A stretch of DNA of 64,000 nucleotides from Mercenaria mercenaria (GCF_021730395.1 NC_069371.1:52648001-52712000), one strand, 5' to 3'; numbered from the stretch's first letter, positions 33,764-45,890 are shown. The notes: generated from the letters alone by a model not told the origin. Numbers and translations are program-made.

Positions 33764-34840
33764 AGTATGAGTATTACAATTATTCCAAAACTTTCAAGTC
33801 AGATTGTATTATAGTCCAAATAATAACGACATTGTTTCCATACTGGTGTATACTTCACACTGTCAAAATAACACGTCAAATATAATATTCAAGTGTCCGA
33901 TCATTCATTACCAAAAGTGCACTTCAATCAAGTGTCTAATGTAGAACTATGAACTATGAACTGAAGTATGAGAATTCTATTCATTAAATAAATTCCTTCA
34001 CAAAGCTAGGCGAGCCTTCCTTCTCAAAAGTAATCTTTAAACTGTCCATTAAAAAGTGAATGTTGCAGCAATTTTACATTTTTGATTTAGGTTTGAAACA
34101 GGCGTTGTTCATTGTTGTTGTGATTTTTGTTTTCATATATCGACAATTATTCCACTGAATATTAATACCTAATGCATGCACACCATTATTTGTTTCCTTT
34201 CTGTAATTTTAATCCATTGAACAAACAGTTTGTAAATAATATTTGGTTAATAAGGTAAACTCTTTTATCCGTTTAATTCCTGAATCGCACAACTAAAATT
34301 CATATCCAGATTTGCACGAAAGCGTATCTAAATAAAAATCAAGCTAACATGTAGTGTAGCGGCTATACTCACCACACGTGGTAATGTTTAGAGAGATAAT
34401 GTGCGCTTTCTTTCAATTAGTGGAGAGCTAAGAAAAATAAAACTTGTATCAGTAAATAATTAAAGGCACGCTGCAGTTAATGGCTCTTCAGTTATTAACC
34501 CTAACAATGAAACTACCGAAACAACAATATAAACAATGTAAAATATATCCTTTGTATGTGTTTCTTGTCCTCTACAAACTCTGAGTATGAGGTATGAGGA
34601 AACCATCATTGATCACAGTGGGACGAAAATGACAAATCATACATACATTTCATTAATATCCTGTGTTTATTTCACTCAAATCCTGCGTTCAAAATAGCCT
34701 ACAAACGCTTTATGCCAAATTACATATCATACTTCAAAACCCTGATTTTGCTGTTCATATATAACTATCAATTAGCTCAATTATTCGAGGAAAATGTAGA
34801 GCTATTGTACTCATCGTCATGCGCACGTCTCAGGATTTGG
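33764..34840. other. 5' flank of SRCR gene
   Basis: Should contain the promoter and 5' UTR of the SRCR gene. No strong TATA box or CpG-rich stretch is evident, and no repeats or exons were recognised. Confidence 0.4.
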
Positions 34841-34844
34841 TATA

Positions 34845-35022
34845 TAATGGGGTGGTCAAGTGGATAAGATGTCGGCCGCTCAATCCAGGGGTCGTGGGTT
34901 CTAGCCCCACTGAGGTCACGGCCATGACTTCTCATATGACACCAGTACTGGCTTTTCCAGGAAGCGGACTCGAGAGGGGTTCCAATAAGCTTTAAGCTTT
35001 CATCACGATAGTTAAAACAAAT
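34845..35022 (+). repeat. tRNA-derived SINE, ggccgctcaa family, copy 1
   Basis: The head tggtcaagtggataagat then cggccgctcaatccaggggt and the B-box ggttctagcccc are tRNA-like. The body contains acaccagtactggcttttcc and aagcggactcg. It matches 44295-44480 closely in the body. Confidence 0.72.
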
Positions 35023-36780
35023 TAGTATACTGGTTGGGAACCATTTTCCGGACACATTTTCATATTTTGGCTCCATTATTCCCTAAAAATATATTTGACA
35101 TAAATGAAGCCCACACTGCACAAACTTCAGCTTCTTCCGCATCCGATGTTGTAATCAGAAGCGTGTTGTGACGTAAAACATGTGTTTTATGGGGCCTCAA
35201 ATGGGGTCACTAAAAGTAGTTATTTTCCCCGTAAGGTAAACCAGATATATTTTGACGTTTTTTTGCTGTTAATTTGATATCGAAATAAGTAATTAAACTA
35301 TTTTTACACATTTCCTTATCATTCATCTCTTCAAAAATGCACATGAAACATAACCTGACATTCAACAGCAGCTACGAAAGCAAAACGAAGTTGACAATAA
35401 AAATCTCGAGTTTCGTCTTACGCGAATTCTTGACATTTCCAATAGATATAGAATAAAATTAGTGCAAAAATCGACAGCCCTGCATTTTATGTAACTATTA
35501 CCGTGAAGGTTATAACACACTAAATAGTTGTTGTTCTTTATTCTATATAAAACTGACCTAATTCCAATGACCGCAGCACACATCAGGACCCATTTTAAAT
35601 TTCTGTAACCTACATTTTCTTGAAGAATATTGTCAGTACTAACTAAAAATCAAAAGAAAAGTGGGGGTCATGTTTGATGCAAGAAAAATAATTTCAGTCA
35701 AACACACAAACTGCAAAATCAGTTAAAAAATGAGACCCCAAATTATACTGGTGGTGTATGATCTACGTTTTCATGAAAATTTTTGTAATGTTGTTATTTC
35801 ATTATGAAAATGCTACCTATATGTCAAGCATAGATCTGTCATGTGATTTTAGCAAAAAAAAATTGCAAAGAAAATAAGGAAAATAGCTCTACAGAGCAAA
35901 AAATCTGAGGACCATTTGTATCCGCCATTATGCGACTACAATTTTTTTCGCGCCATTTTTCTTTTTAGTGTCTGTATGCCTGAAATTATAAGTAGCACAT
36001 GTTATCAGCAGACAATCAATATGTAGTTTAATTATTTCCTCCCCACTTGATACCTCGGCAAGTGAGAACTACTGCGCATGCGCAATGCTATCTTCATGCC
36101 CCGCTGAGACAGAAAGTTGTTTTGTAAACACAGGTGAGTTATCATCATAAAAACGAACATAAAACAGCCTTGTAATATAGTGGTTTGTTGTAGACATGAA
36201 GAACAAACACTTAAATGATCTAGATGAAACAATAACATGAATAACAACGAAATAAAGCGGATATTACATGTGTCCGGAAACTGGTCCTGTCCGGAAACTA
36301 CGTCCCAACCAGTAAATTATTAGGGTTATTATAACAGTATTTTGATCTGCAATGTAGTATTCGGTTCGATTAGATTTTGCCAAGCTTGGAACCAACGAGT
36401 CGGTTATGCTGACTGTGTTCCCACGAGAGCTGAATGAACCATTTGCAGATCAAGGTAAAGTTTTAAGTCCCTTTTATTATGTACATATACCTCAGTATCG
36501 ACTTATGGGAATGGATTGAACTTCACGCATTTGTCCACTGTGATGATATGATATGCAGTGTATGCATGGTTCCATAAATCTAGTTTGCATTTTTACAAAG
36601 TTACCCCTTTTTTTTCGGGGATGGGTGTCGGGACAGAGAACTCATCGGATATGTTGGGTCGGGGAGAGTAATGTGGACAGATTGAGGAGGTGTGACACAC
36701 ACAATTTCAATCGCTTCTCAGCAGGAAAAAGTAAAAAAACTTCAAGAAAAACAAAAGCTTGAATTCTTGCATATGAAAAT
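35023..36780. other. intergenic DNA
   Basis: No gene recognised on either strand. Short frames lack domains and codon structure. A GC-richer patch at 36055-36085 (tgcgcatgcgcaatg) is too short to interpret. Confidence 0.35.
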
Positions 36781-36789
36781 AACAGGTAC

Positions 36790-37130
36790 AAAAAAGGGGC
36801 GTGATTTCATTGAAATGACAGCAAAAGTTATGGAACCTGTGTGAATCATTTGGTACTAAGACACTAAATTTCTGACAATCGCAAAAGGAATACTGTTGAA
36901 AAAAATACGGCTAAGAACAAAAAGGGACATAATTTCATCAAACTGAAAGCAAGAATTAAAGGACCTATGTCATTCAGTTGGTAAATTATCTTGGCGTAGA
37001 AGTGTATGAAATTTTATTTAGTTGCGACTTGTATTTCATCAAAATGAAAGCAATAGTTATGGATCCTATGTCAGTCACCCGATGTTATCATAGGGAAGGC
37101 ATGTATGAAGTTTCATTCAGTTGTGATGAG
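36790..37130. repeat. degenerate tandem repeat, about 100-130 bp unit
   Basis: The phrase atttcat-aaa-tgaaagcaa-agttatgga-cctatgtcagtca recurs three times, each followed by gtatgaa-tttcattcag. Old and diverged. Confidence 0.5.
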
Positions 37131-38280
37131 TAATTACAGAGATAATAATGAGATTGCTTTGAATATACACTCGGCGCCGACTTTAACGGAACTGTACATC
37201 AGCTTTGATGTGGAGTAGATTGCAACCGTACTCTCATTCAAAAGTGAACCAAGGATTGGGTACGAAGAATCTTTCCAATTGCCACTTCAATTTTCAGACT
37301 GTCTGTCGAGCATTTGTCGTGAAAAATATGCTGTTATTTGGTATACTAAATATCACCTACAATACAACACTTACTTTAAGTAACCGAAATTAAAAAGAAC
37401 AAAGATTAGACTTTCGTAAATCCACATAATGTTACACGTTGGTATGACTAGGACATGCTTTTTTTTAAAGATTAAATTATTTCGTGCGCACGACATCTTA
37501 TGTTGAGGCCTTAATAATGTTACCCCCCACCATCTCTCTCTCTCTATGTGTGGTAAATATCCCAACGGATAAGCGGAAGCGTGTTGCGAGACAGGGACGA
37601 GGTGTTTCTAAGACAGAAATATCAACCTGGGAAAATCCGATGTATTCCAAACTACAGGCAAACTGAAGTCAATGTAACGTTTCAATCACTTTTACTATAA
37701 GTATTACGGAGTATATTACGTACGATAAATATTCTTGGCGAGCCTGGAGGGTGAAACTTCCGTTCCCACGGGAAGGGAAAAATGTACCGTAAAACTGGTT
37801 TTTAATGAGTGAAATATAATTAAAGAAATTATTTTTCTTCAACTATAAATGACTATGATTAATTACTAAAAGTCAAAGACAAAGACTAAAACGGAATGAT
37901 ACGTGCAGACTGAATCTAGTCGCGGAGTGAGGTGAGGAAATGCCGATTCCTCTGTATTTATAGGGGCGTTTCCTCATTCCAGTCTCCGTGATTTCGTAAG
38001 GAAACCTGCAAAACGAAGATTAATGAAGTAAAACAACGCAATATTATTACAATAACAACATAACGGGACGAATTCACCCTTAAAACTAGCCAGATAACAG
38101 GACATGAAACAAATAATAATTTCATACTAATTTTGTTTCGTATAAATGCATAATAAATATGCTATATTTTTTAAATATTCAAAGTCTGCTTCTTCCTGGA
38201 TTGTTGAAACAGTAAAGAAGTGCACATAGATGACCATTTGGCCGGAGGGTATACTAGGGACTTCCATTGAACTGTAAGGA
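37131..38280. other. intergenic DNA
   Basis: No convincing gene, and only short unsupported frames. A local near-palindrome around gaggaaatgccgattcctc (about 37934) is present. Confidence 0.35.
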
Positions 38281-38282
38281 AC

Positions 38283-38393
38283 AATAGGTTTGTACTGGTA
38301 CAGAATCCAGGAACACTGGTTAGGTAAACTGCCCGCCGTTACATGACTGAAATACTGTTGAAAAATAGCGTTAAACCCAAAACAAAAACAAAA
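38283..38393 (+). repeat. SINE copy, same family as 17670-17812
   Basis: The block gtttgtactggtacagaatc through acatgactgaaatactgttg and gcgttaaaccc to an A/C-rich tail is nearly identical to the copy inside the LINE. The first 30 bp of that copy are absent. Confidence 0.8.
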
Positions 38394-39084
38394 CAGGTTT
38401 CTGTTCCAATAACTGCAAACTGTACCGTCAAGATTACTTGTTGTAAATACAAACATAGTTTGACAAATAGTCTATTTATTATAGAAATTATGTTCCGTAT
38501 ATATACAAAATGAGGTAATACATTACTATATTTCGTACAGCGAGAGTGAAATATGTAGTGATGTTAGAAATATGTATGATTAATAGTGATCAAAAATATG
38601 TAGTGATTAACTACTTCTTAGAATCATGATTAGGATATTTGATCATACATGCACATCGTAGATCTTTTCTTTTCAATTCGGGCGTTTCTCATCTAAATAA
38701 ATTGATATAAAGCGAAAGTGACACATGATGCAAAACTATGAATGAAGGCGTAAATTCAACCTCAGTACCACATCGTAGATATAATGCGTCAACTTTTCTA
38801 CGTCAACGTTACAGTGACGAACAACGTCAAAAACGTACGTCATTGTACTACACGTCAACGTCATATTAATTAACTGAAGAAGAGAGAACGCAGACAGGAG
38901 GAATTTTGATAAATTAGTTAAAATAGAAACAAGAGATCAGTTGTAAAAAACAAACCTGTTATACAACATCCATTACAGTAAGAAGTTTTCTATAATCTAT
39001 CAAATTATGGTTTTCCGGTGTTGGCCATTTTGAGTTCCTCTCAAATCCGAAATTATTCTCATGACAGAGAAAATCATGCATGCT
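38394..39084. other. intergenic DNA
   Basis: AT-rich. Several cgtcaacgt-like phrases occur at 38788-38870. No gene recognised. Confidence 0.35.
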
Positions 39085-39250
39085 TAGCCTCAAAACTCCA
39101 GTATCTAACTGGTTGTTTTGAGCCGATTTTGAAACTGACTAATGGCAAGATTACATTCTTAGAATGATATCCAAACTGTGTTCACTAAACTATATTCTGG
39201 TTATTCAACAGAAATCTGTCTATCGGTTTCAGGGCCACCTAAAACTTCAG
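39085..39250. repeat. local duplication, copy 1 (partner 40695-40865)
   Basis: Shared landmarks in order: taactggttgtttt, gaaactgat-a-tggca, attacattct-ag, attcaacagaaatctgtcta and tttcag. The copies are roughly 75-80 percent alike. The segment reaches the acceptor-like tttcag of the decayed exon at 39222. Confidence 0.6.
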
Positions 39251-39888
39251 AACCACTTAAAATATCAGACCAACCAAAGAAGAAAACTACACCTAAGTTG
39301 GTTGTAAAAGCAAGTGTATGTACATGTGGGGAACATGGATGTCAACCGCATTATCGGATGGAGAAAAAAAATCGGTGTATAGATAAAGAGAAAGTGAAGG
39401 ATGACAACCATTGTCAAAGATCACGATGGATGCAATGGTAGCTGATAGTGTTGAAGGCGATAGTAAATGCGACTATAGATTAAATGGGTGCGAAGGCGAT
39501 GGTAGATGCTATGAAAGAGCAGATAGTTATGAAGGCGATATTATATGCGATGTCAAACCTGATGGTGACAAAGGCGATAGCAAATACGATGGAAGAGCTG
39601 AGGTACATGCAATGACAGAGTTGATAGTAAGAAAGGTGATGGTACGTGCGGCGTCAGTGTTGGTAGTGACGAAGGCGATAATACATGCGATGGCAGAGTT
39701 GATAATGACGAAGCCAATGGCAAATGCGGCAAAAAGGTTGATTCTAGATTCTGTGACGATAAATATGGTGCCAGGTCTGATCCCCATATGTCTGGTAAAA
39801 TGGTGTTTTCAAGGAAGATGATACAGAAGAAGTCGTTTCAGCGTTCGGAATTATGTCCATCTATTGCAATAGTAAATTGCACAGTTGG
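39222..39888 (+). pseudogene. decayed exon with 13-residue Cys/Asp/Gly repeats
   Basis: An acceptor-like tttcag precedes an open stretch reading PPKTSEPLKISDQPKKKTTP and VCTCGEHGC. Next come seven copies of a 39-bp unit coding for a theme like EGDSKCDYRLNGC. Then comes a tail and a good donor (gtaagtgag at about 39889). The reading frame changes more than once across the block and one frame ends at 39439, so a single intact exon is not seen. I do not recognise the family. It could be a fossil of a repeat-rich extracellular protein, or a chance frame over a minisatellite. Confidence 0.4.
39454..39750 (+). repeat. 39-bp minisatellite with coding-like periodicity
   Basis: Units start at about 39454, 39493, 39532, 39571, 39631, 39670 and 39709 with gaaggcgat-gtaaatgcga. 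The spacing is 39 bp, with one 60-bp step, so it keeps a multiple of three. Divergence between units is 15-25 percent. Confidence 0.8.
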
Positions 39889-40694
39889 TAAGTGAGTTTT
39901 AGTCCGGAAGTATGCTAAGGTGTCACAGAAGGAACACAGTGAATACATTTTCGTTCATGCACACATTTAGTCTGACAGTCGCGCGTGGTAGCCTATACGT
40001 GTACTCACTCTAGTTTCTGTGAGCAATAAGTAACGTGTGTTTGCTTCCGTGTCCCTTCTTTTTCATCGTAGTATGCATAAGATTTATTTTGTGGTAACTT
40101 ACTCTTTTTCTATTGCCGTTTTCAATGTAATGTGTATACTCAATATAGAATGGTAATCCACTATAATACACGTATTTCTACGTCACTAATTTGCGTGACC
40201 ATTATATTTTCTAGCTAATAAACTATATTTTTTCAGGGGGAGATTTCATGAAGAGACTGGCGTGAAGCAGAGGTTGTGAAATAGTTGTCTTAATAAAGTC
40301 AGGAAATATATTTCTATTCTCAAGTTTTTCAGTATTTAATTTTGTCATGTTCATAGCACAATTTCGACATGATAAATTTCGTGATAGAAAAAATGGAATG
40401 TTTGCAATGTTGCCAACAAGGTGGAATAGCAATGTTGCCAACAAGGTGGAATACCGCGTTATATCGTTTTTGGATTAGTCGCTACATTCTAATCTAATGA
40501 GACAATATGGCACAAATGTTTGTTAAAAGTTAGCGTTAACTGTAGTCATTCAATCCATTTCCCTCATCCAGTCCAGACGGTTTGTGTGTAGAATCTCCAG
40601 CCATTTAAGAAAATACAGTTTTAACAAATTTTGAGGGACATTCATTGTAACAATACAGAATATGGACCAGTGACCTTTGATAACTATATGCCTG

Positions 40695-40865
40695 GGCCTT
40701 GCCTCACAACTTCAGAATCTGACTGGTTGTTTTTGTAGGAAAATTTTGAGAAACTGATCAGTGGCATAATTGCATTCTGAGTGGTATCCTAGCTTTAATC
40801 CCTGGGCTATAGTCTGGATATTCAACAGAAATCTGTCTATAGATTTCAGGTTCATCTGAAAATTT
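40695..40865. repeat. local duplication, copy 2 (partner 39085-39250)
   Basis: Diverged copy of 39085-39250 ending in gatttcaggttcatctgaaa. The Pro/Lys-rich coding stretch that follows copy 1 is not preserved here. Confidence 0.55.
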
Positions 40866-41394
40866 AATGGGAGTTAATATCATTTCACACCATTAAAACG
40901 AATGAAATGTATGACACGCATTCTGTACACTAATACAAGTTATAGTTTTATTTACAAAAATTTATACATGAGTTTCTTTGTATTAACCCACGAGCAATAT
41001 CAGCGACGGACATAACAGACACACTGATGAAAACAGGCAAGGCATCAGGTATTGGAATCAGTCGCTGTCGACAAGTCATACGTAAGTGTGAAATCAAATG
41101 AAAAAGCGCTTCACCTCAAAGCAATAGTCATGCAAAAAAGAAATGCCAGCGAAAATATAGTTCCTAATCTGGTTTATAGTCAGTTCTCTGGGGGAAAATC
41201 TGTAAAATAGATTGACATTATCACTATTATATATAATAAAAGAAAAGTTATAAAAAAATTTAAAAAAATGTGACAAGCCAGGTTTAAAAGTGCTCGATAA
41301 GAGTCCAACATTTTTAGATCAAATTCTGATAATATTGACAAGATATGATTGTTTTTTCAAGGCAATATATTTGGTCACAGGGATTATTAAGTCC

Positions 41395-41537
41395 AATGAC
41401 ACCACTGGAGCTGTCCTGACTGGTTCTTTCGTCCCGACTAAAACGGCTTTACCCACGGACCAATCATGACAGCTGAAATGGAGTCGTTGGTCATAGCTAA
41501 GATAGTTTTTATGTACTCGAGATCATCTGGACTGCCT
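41395..41537 (-). other. conserved segment downstream of the C1q exon
   Basis: Preceded by an acceptor-like TTGTTCTAG and open for about 32 codons (SPDDLEYIKTILAMTNDS to GPWVKPF). The same segment is kept in unit B near 52740-52830, with few changes. It may be a 3' UTR, an alternative last exon or a fragment of another gene. A second frame across it is also open, so coding status is unclear. Confidence 0.35.
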
Positions 41538-41637
41538 AGAACAAAACACAATAGAAAATTCAGGCTAGATTCCTGTACTGTAATGCATATAAATATAATG
41601 ACAATAAAACAAAAACACTTCATGACGCTTTTTATAT

Positions 41638-42077
41638 TTAAACTTGTAGAATCAGACATCCCATGAAACTGGAAAGATTATCGCCGTAAACGATGACGTC
41701 ATGATGGCGTTGGTTGCTAACGTAAACCTCATCCCCGACCTTTAACTCCATGACAACCGTAACAGAACCTTGTTCATGAAGACCATTCCGAGCGTTACCA
41801 TAGGCACCGGCAATTTCGACGCCATTTTTCTCGATGATCATGTGACTTTCGTCCTGGTTGTTGTTGAAAGTGACGGACGTGGAAAAGATGTAGATCCCGG
41901 AAATCGGTGCAATAAATATACCGCCTGAAGCATGGTAGCCTCCGCCGATGTTCAGTTTCACAGAATTGAAGACAAGCGTCTGGTTGATGTCAATATGACC
42001 AAGCGTCCCGGTCACAGTAGCATGAAACGCTACTGTTTCATAGTTGTCCACTACGAATCTGCTGGATATTTTTGGTT
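41638..42077 (-). CDS. C1q domain exon, unit A
   Basis: 440 nt, acceptor TTTCAG (CAG at 42078-42080), phase 1. It opens EPKISSRFVVDNYETVAFHA, followed by the usual C1q strands: VFNSVKLNIGGGYHASGGIF, APISGIYIFSTSVTFNN, VTVVMELKVGDEVYVSN and the closing SSFMGCLI. The length of about 130 residues and the Y-x-F plus S-x-F-x-G landmarks are complete, so the domain should fold. Confidence 0.9.
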
Positions 42078-44833
42078 CTGAAATTTAAAATGACATATTG
42101 CATGTATTGAAGCGCAATCATGTAAATTTATTTATCAAAACTACACCATATCTGCAACGTATATTTGTCCGCTTGATCACGCTTAGACGTGTTCGGAACT
42201 GTAAATTTTCTCATCTTATACATTTGTGACATTTTGCACTCAGCACGGGCTCAAACATGGAACCTGGCGCTGGGGCCCAGTTTTCATGTTCCGGACTACG
42301 AAATAAGGGGCCGTGAATCTGATAACCCACTATAATTATCTCTTATTAGAATCCCGTGTATGTGTGTTTTACACCTGACGAGAAAAGAATCAGAAACGTT
42401 TCATGAATTGGAGTTTCTTCCGTGCTTTTCACAATCACTCAGATGTCAGGTGGACAGGATTTTGAGTCCGCATTTATATTTTCCCTCTTGGAAGGATGTT
42501 TAGTATAATGAGACACCTTGCAGAACAGAACTTTCAAAATCAAGATCATACGTGAGATAAAATGTCAGACACTAGTAGGCTAAATTTCGTGTTTACTTTG
42601 ATAAGATTAAAATCCATTACATGAGGCACAAAGATTTGACATAATAATGAATTTTTTCTTCCAGTCTGATTCGATGTCAGTTTGTGCTAAAAATGAAGAG
42701 GGCATTTGTTGCGACCACACAATATATTATCAATACCATCAACAATTCTTAAATTGCTTATCATACTAAATACTCCCAACAGCGGAACAGTGCACAGACA
42801 GTACTTAATTTCTAGTCATATTGGCCAAGGTCTAAGTCCCACGTAGAGAAAAAATAATCTTATAATCACAACTTCGTGGCTTCCTTTGTAACGAAGAGGT
42901 TTAGGGAGATATAAACTTTCAAAATCAGTCATTATTTGCATGTTACCATACATACATTCTATACTTCATTTTTCTGAAATACATGTATTTATTCTAGTAC
43001 TGAAACCGTACGATCACAATCTTAAAAGTTCTGCTATGCAACTGTTGATGCGATCCTTGTTGCTTCTGCTATGTGCTGTTGCTGCTGCTGTTGTTGCTGC
43101 ATTTCAACAAGATGTTTGAGTTCTGTTATCGTATCGTCTTGCACTTCAACAATATTCTTCAGATTGGTCATGGCTTCAGATTGTTCCCGCAATTGCTCAG
43201 TTTGTCTAGCAATCAACGCACTTTGCTCGGCCACTGTAGCAACACAATAATATCATAAAGGAGAAATAGAAAACTTCTATACTGAAGCAAATGCAACAAG
43301 GCAGTCTGAAAGACAGCTAACACCGCCATGTATGGAAATGTGAAAGGTAACCTTGACTTACTTGACTGACCTTGAACGACATGCTGACTCATGAATTCTG
43401 CGCAGTTTGTGGTGTCTTGACCCAAGTTCAGAAAATTTCCCATGGATTTAGGAGATACAGAGCCAAACCTTTGACCTGATATGACTTGACCTGATTGACT
43501 GTATCAGTTCTGATGAGGTGTATCATTTGACCAAGTTTGATGAAAATCCTTCAAGGGGTTTTGAGATACAGAGTGGACACTAAAATGAAGAGGTCAACTT
43601 TGACCCTAGTTGTGACCTTGACCTTTGAGCCGGCATGGCTAACTCATAAGTTCTGCACATCGTCTTGATGAGGTGATCATTTGACCCAAGTTTAATATGA
43701 ATCCTTCAAGGGAATTAGGAGAAACAGAGCAGACACAAAATGGAAGGCTCAAACCTTTGACCTTCAGTTGTAACCTTGATCTTGAGCCGGCATGGCTGAC
43801 TCATAAGTTCGGCACATCGCCTTGATGAGGTGATCATTTGACCCAAATTTGATGAAAATCCTTCAAGGGGTTTAGGAGATATAGAGCGGACACAAAACAG
43901 AAGGCTCAATCCTTTCACCCTAAGTTGTGACCTTGACCTTAAGCCGGCATGGCTGACTTATAGGTTCTGCACATCGTCTTGATGAGGTGATCATTTGACC
44001 CAAGTTTAATAAAATTCCTTCAAGGGGTTTAGGAGATATAGAGCGGACACAAAATGGAAGGCACAAATTTTTGACCTTGAGTTGTGACCTTGACCTTGAG
44101 CCGACAAGGCTGGCTCATGGGTTCTGCACATCATCTTGATAAGGTGATCATTTGACCCAAGTTTCATGAAAATCCTTCAAGGGGTTTAGGAATTATGGAG
44201 CGGACACGAAAGTCTTACGGACAGGCGGACGGACGGACGGACGGAGACCATTCCTATAACCCCCCACCACTTGTGGCGGGGGATTAAAAATATGGGGAAC
44301 GATTTCTTGTGATTAAGATGCCGGCCGCTCAACCCAAGGGTCATGGGTTCAAGATCCACTGGGGTCACGACCACGTCTGCTCATTTGACATCAGTATCGG
44401 CTTTTCCAAGAAGCGGACTCGGGAGTGGTTCAAATAAGCTTGAACTTCTCATCACGATCAAACTAAATTGAATAAGTACAAATTAAACGGAATGTAACAA
44501 AATGCAGGAGAAGTGAGACTGTATTAAATGATAGGACTTTTCATCATGTAAAAGGCTATTCATCCACAATCTATGATTCATATGGAAATTCATCAGTTAT
44601 AACTCCGCAGCTAATTTTACGAAGAAAATAAAAATGAAAGAGATATCATCAGAATAAAAACTTAACAAAAACATCCACAACTTGGTGATAGTACCTTTTC
44701 TTTCAAGGTCTTCAAATCGTCTTGAAAACTCGTGCAGGATGTCATTAGAATCCCCACTGTCTAAATGACCACCTACAACAATGAGTGCAAATCGGGTGCA
44801 AAAAGCCACTCTTATAGTCCAGTTCATTAGCAT
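41638..44833 (-). CDS. C1q-domain protein, unit A
   Basis: Candidate exons on the minus strand: 44833-44695 (signal peptide), 43233-43034 (coiled coil, optional) and 42077-41638 (C1q domain, stop at 41638). All acceptors and the first donor are phase 1. Joining exon 1 directly to the C1q exon gives a 579-nt frame (192 residues). Bivalve C1q proteins usually have a signal peptide, short coiled coil and C1q domain. They are secreted, form trimers and act in innate recognition. The coiled-coil exon here runs into a stop without an in-phase donor, so how it is used is open (see that entry). Confidence 0.62.
43034..43233 (-). CDS. coiled-coil exon of the C1q gene with terminal stop
   Basis: Acceptor CAG at 43234-43236, phase 1. 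It encodes VAEQSALIARQTEQLREQSE, LKNIVEVQDDTITELKHLVE and a Gln run (eight Gln), then ends with TAG at 43034. Such heptad segments normally link signal peptide and C1q domain. No GT in phase 1 is usable before the stop, so either the exon yields a short coiled-coil protein, or it is skipped, or the donor has been lost. Confidence 0.6.
43340..44212. repeat. tandem repeat, about 150-155 bp unit, five to six copies
   Basis: Unit landmarks: gaccttgagccggcatggct, gttctgcacatcgtcttgat, gaggtgatcatttgacccaa, atccttcaaggggtttagga and gagcggacacaaaatggaag. Copies are 80-90 percent alike. It lies in the C1q gene's first intron and ends in a ggac microsatellite. Confidence 0.88.
44213..44290. repeat. 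ggac microsatellite and hairpin end of the tandem element
   Basis: ggacggacggacggacgg is followed by cccccaccacttgtggcggg, a short hairpin. This end is typical for the ggac-tailed repeats of bivalves and probably marks the end of the element that contains the preceding tandem array. Confidence 0.6.
44295..44480 (+). repeat. tRNA-derived SINE, ggccgctcaa family, copy 2
   Basis: Matches 34845-35022: gatgccggccgctcaaccca, ggtcatgggttcaagatcc, gacatcagtatcggcttttc, aagcggactcggga and tctcatcacgat. The 5' tRNA-like head is shortened. Confidence 0.7.
44695..44833 (-). CDS. signal-peptide exon of the C1q gene, unit A
   Basis: 139 nt from ATG 44833 to donor GTACTA (phase 1). It reads MLMNWTIRVAFCTRFALIVV then a hydrophilic SGDSNDILHEFSRRFEDLER. 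The acidic/basic end looks like the start of a coiled coil. The second Met (44827) is an equally possible start. Unit B has no such exon at the matching place. Confidence 0.65.
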
Positions 44834-45747
44834 TTTACAGCTTTAAATATTATGCATATACACTTCTATAACTCTAAATTTTAGTCAACTTTCTTATCGT
44901 TTCTTATCTTTTGTCTTTCACACAGTCTAGATTCAAGTGACTCTCTAAACGGGCGTATAGAAATTGTGTTGACAGATGCACATACATACATACAGTTTCA
45001 TTAGAATATAATTTATTCGTATTTAAAGAAATATATTCAGACAGATGCCACCTTATTCCAAATTTAGGAAGTACTTTTTTGTTAGTTACTAATATATGTT
45101 TAGAAAAATCTAAAATCATTTATTAGATAAGTACCAAAAATGCTAGTTACCCAATTATGTTAAATCATAGGAATCCTATCATGCACAGCTAACATGTTTT
45201 GATATTCTTATGAATAGGCGGTGCTCTGGGTTTTATTACTTTGACATTTTATGAATTTTAGACGTTAAATAGAAAGAGAGATAACTCTTTCGAACTATGA
45301 ACAAGAAGATGATGATTGTCGATACTGTACAGGCAATACTCAGCAGAGCACACAGCGGTCACCCTGGCCTGTGGCAATTAGCTCGCCTGATCCACTGTGA
45401 ACATGTCGTGCCGAAGAATGTATTGTTCTTTGTCACAATTAATTATGAAAACACTATTTTTGTAAAGGGCCTGATCATGCAGGTGGAAATATTTGTGACA
45501 ACGGATAAGCCATTTTACCTCCCATAAGATTCTATATTTTCATTCGTTTCGAGGTGGTCACGTCTATTTCCGTGAAAGGTAAGTAGATTTTATGTCGGTC
45601 TAGGCGATAAATAATTGTTTTACCTCAATTTTCATTAGATAAAAGGTGGTCATGTGGTGACCTCATATATTTCTGTGGAGGGACAGGAGATTTTCATTTC
45701 GTTCTAGGCTAAAATAAGTGATCGGTAAAATAAATCAGTTATAGGGT

Positions 45748-45890
45748 TTGTTAATGACCATCCACGGAAATATGTTGGGTCAGCATGATAAATATGGGGT
45801 CTCGGCTAACGCCTCGCACCCAATCTCACCCCCCCCCACTCCCCCATTAATCATACTGACCACACAGATTTCCGTGGAGGGTCAATGATT
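45748..45890. mobile_element. MITE, ccacggaaatatg family (unit A)
   Basis: Left arm gaccatccacggaaatatgt, then gggtcagcatgata. Right arm inverted as atttccgtggagggtca. The middle gcctcgcaccc and a C-run are loop. It is present at the same place in unit B, so it predates the duplication. Confidence 0.75.

Noticed and set aside
35023-38280. Hidden plus-strand gene suggested by several short frames
   Set aside because: The frames are 60-70 codons without shared phase, domains or convincing splice sites.
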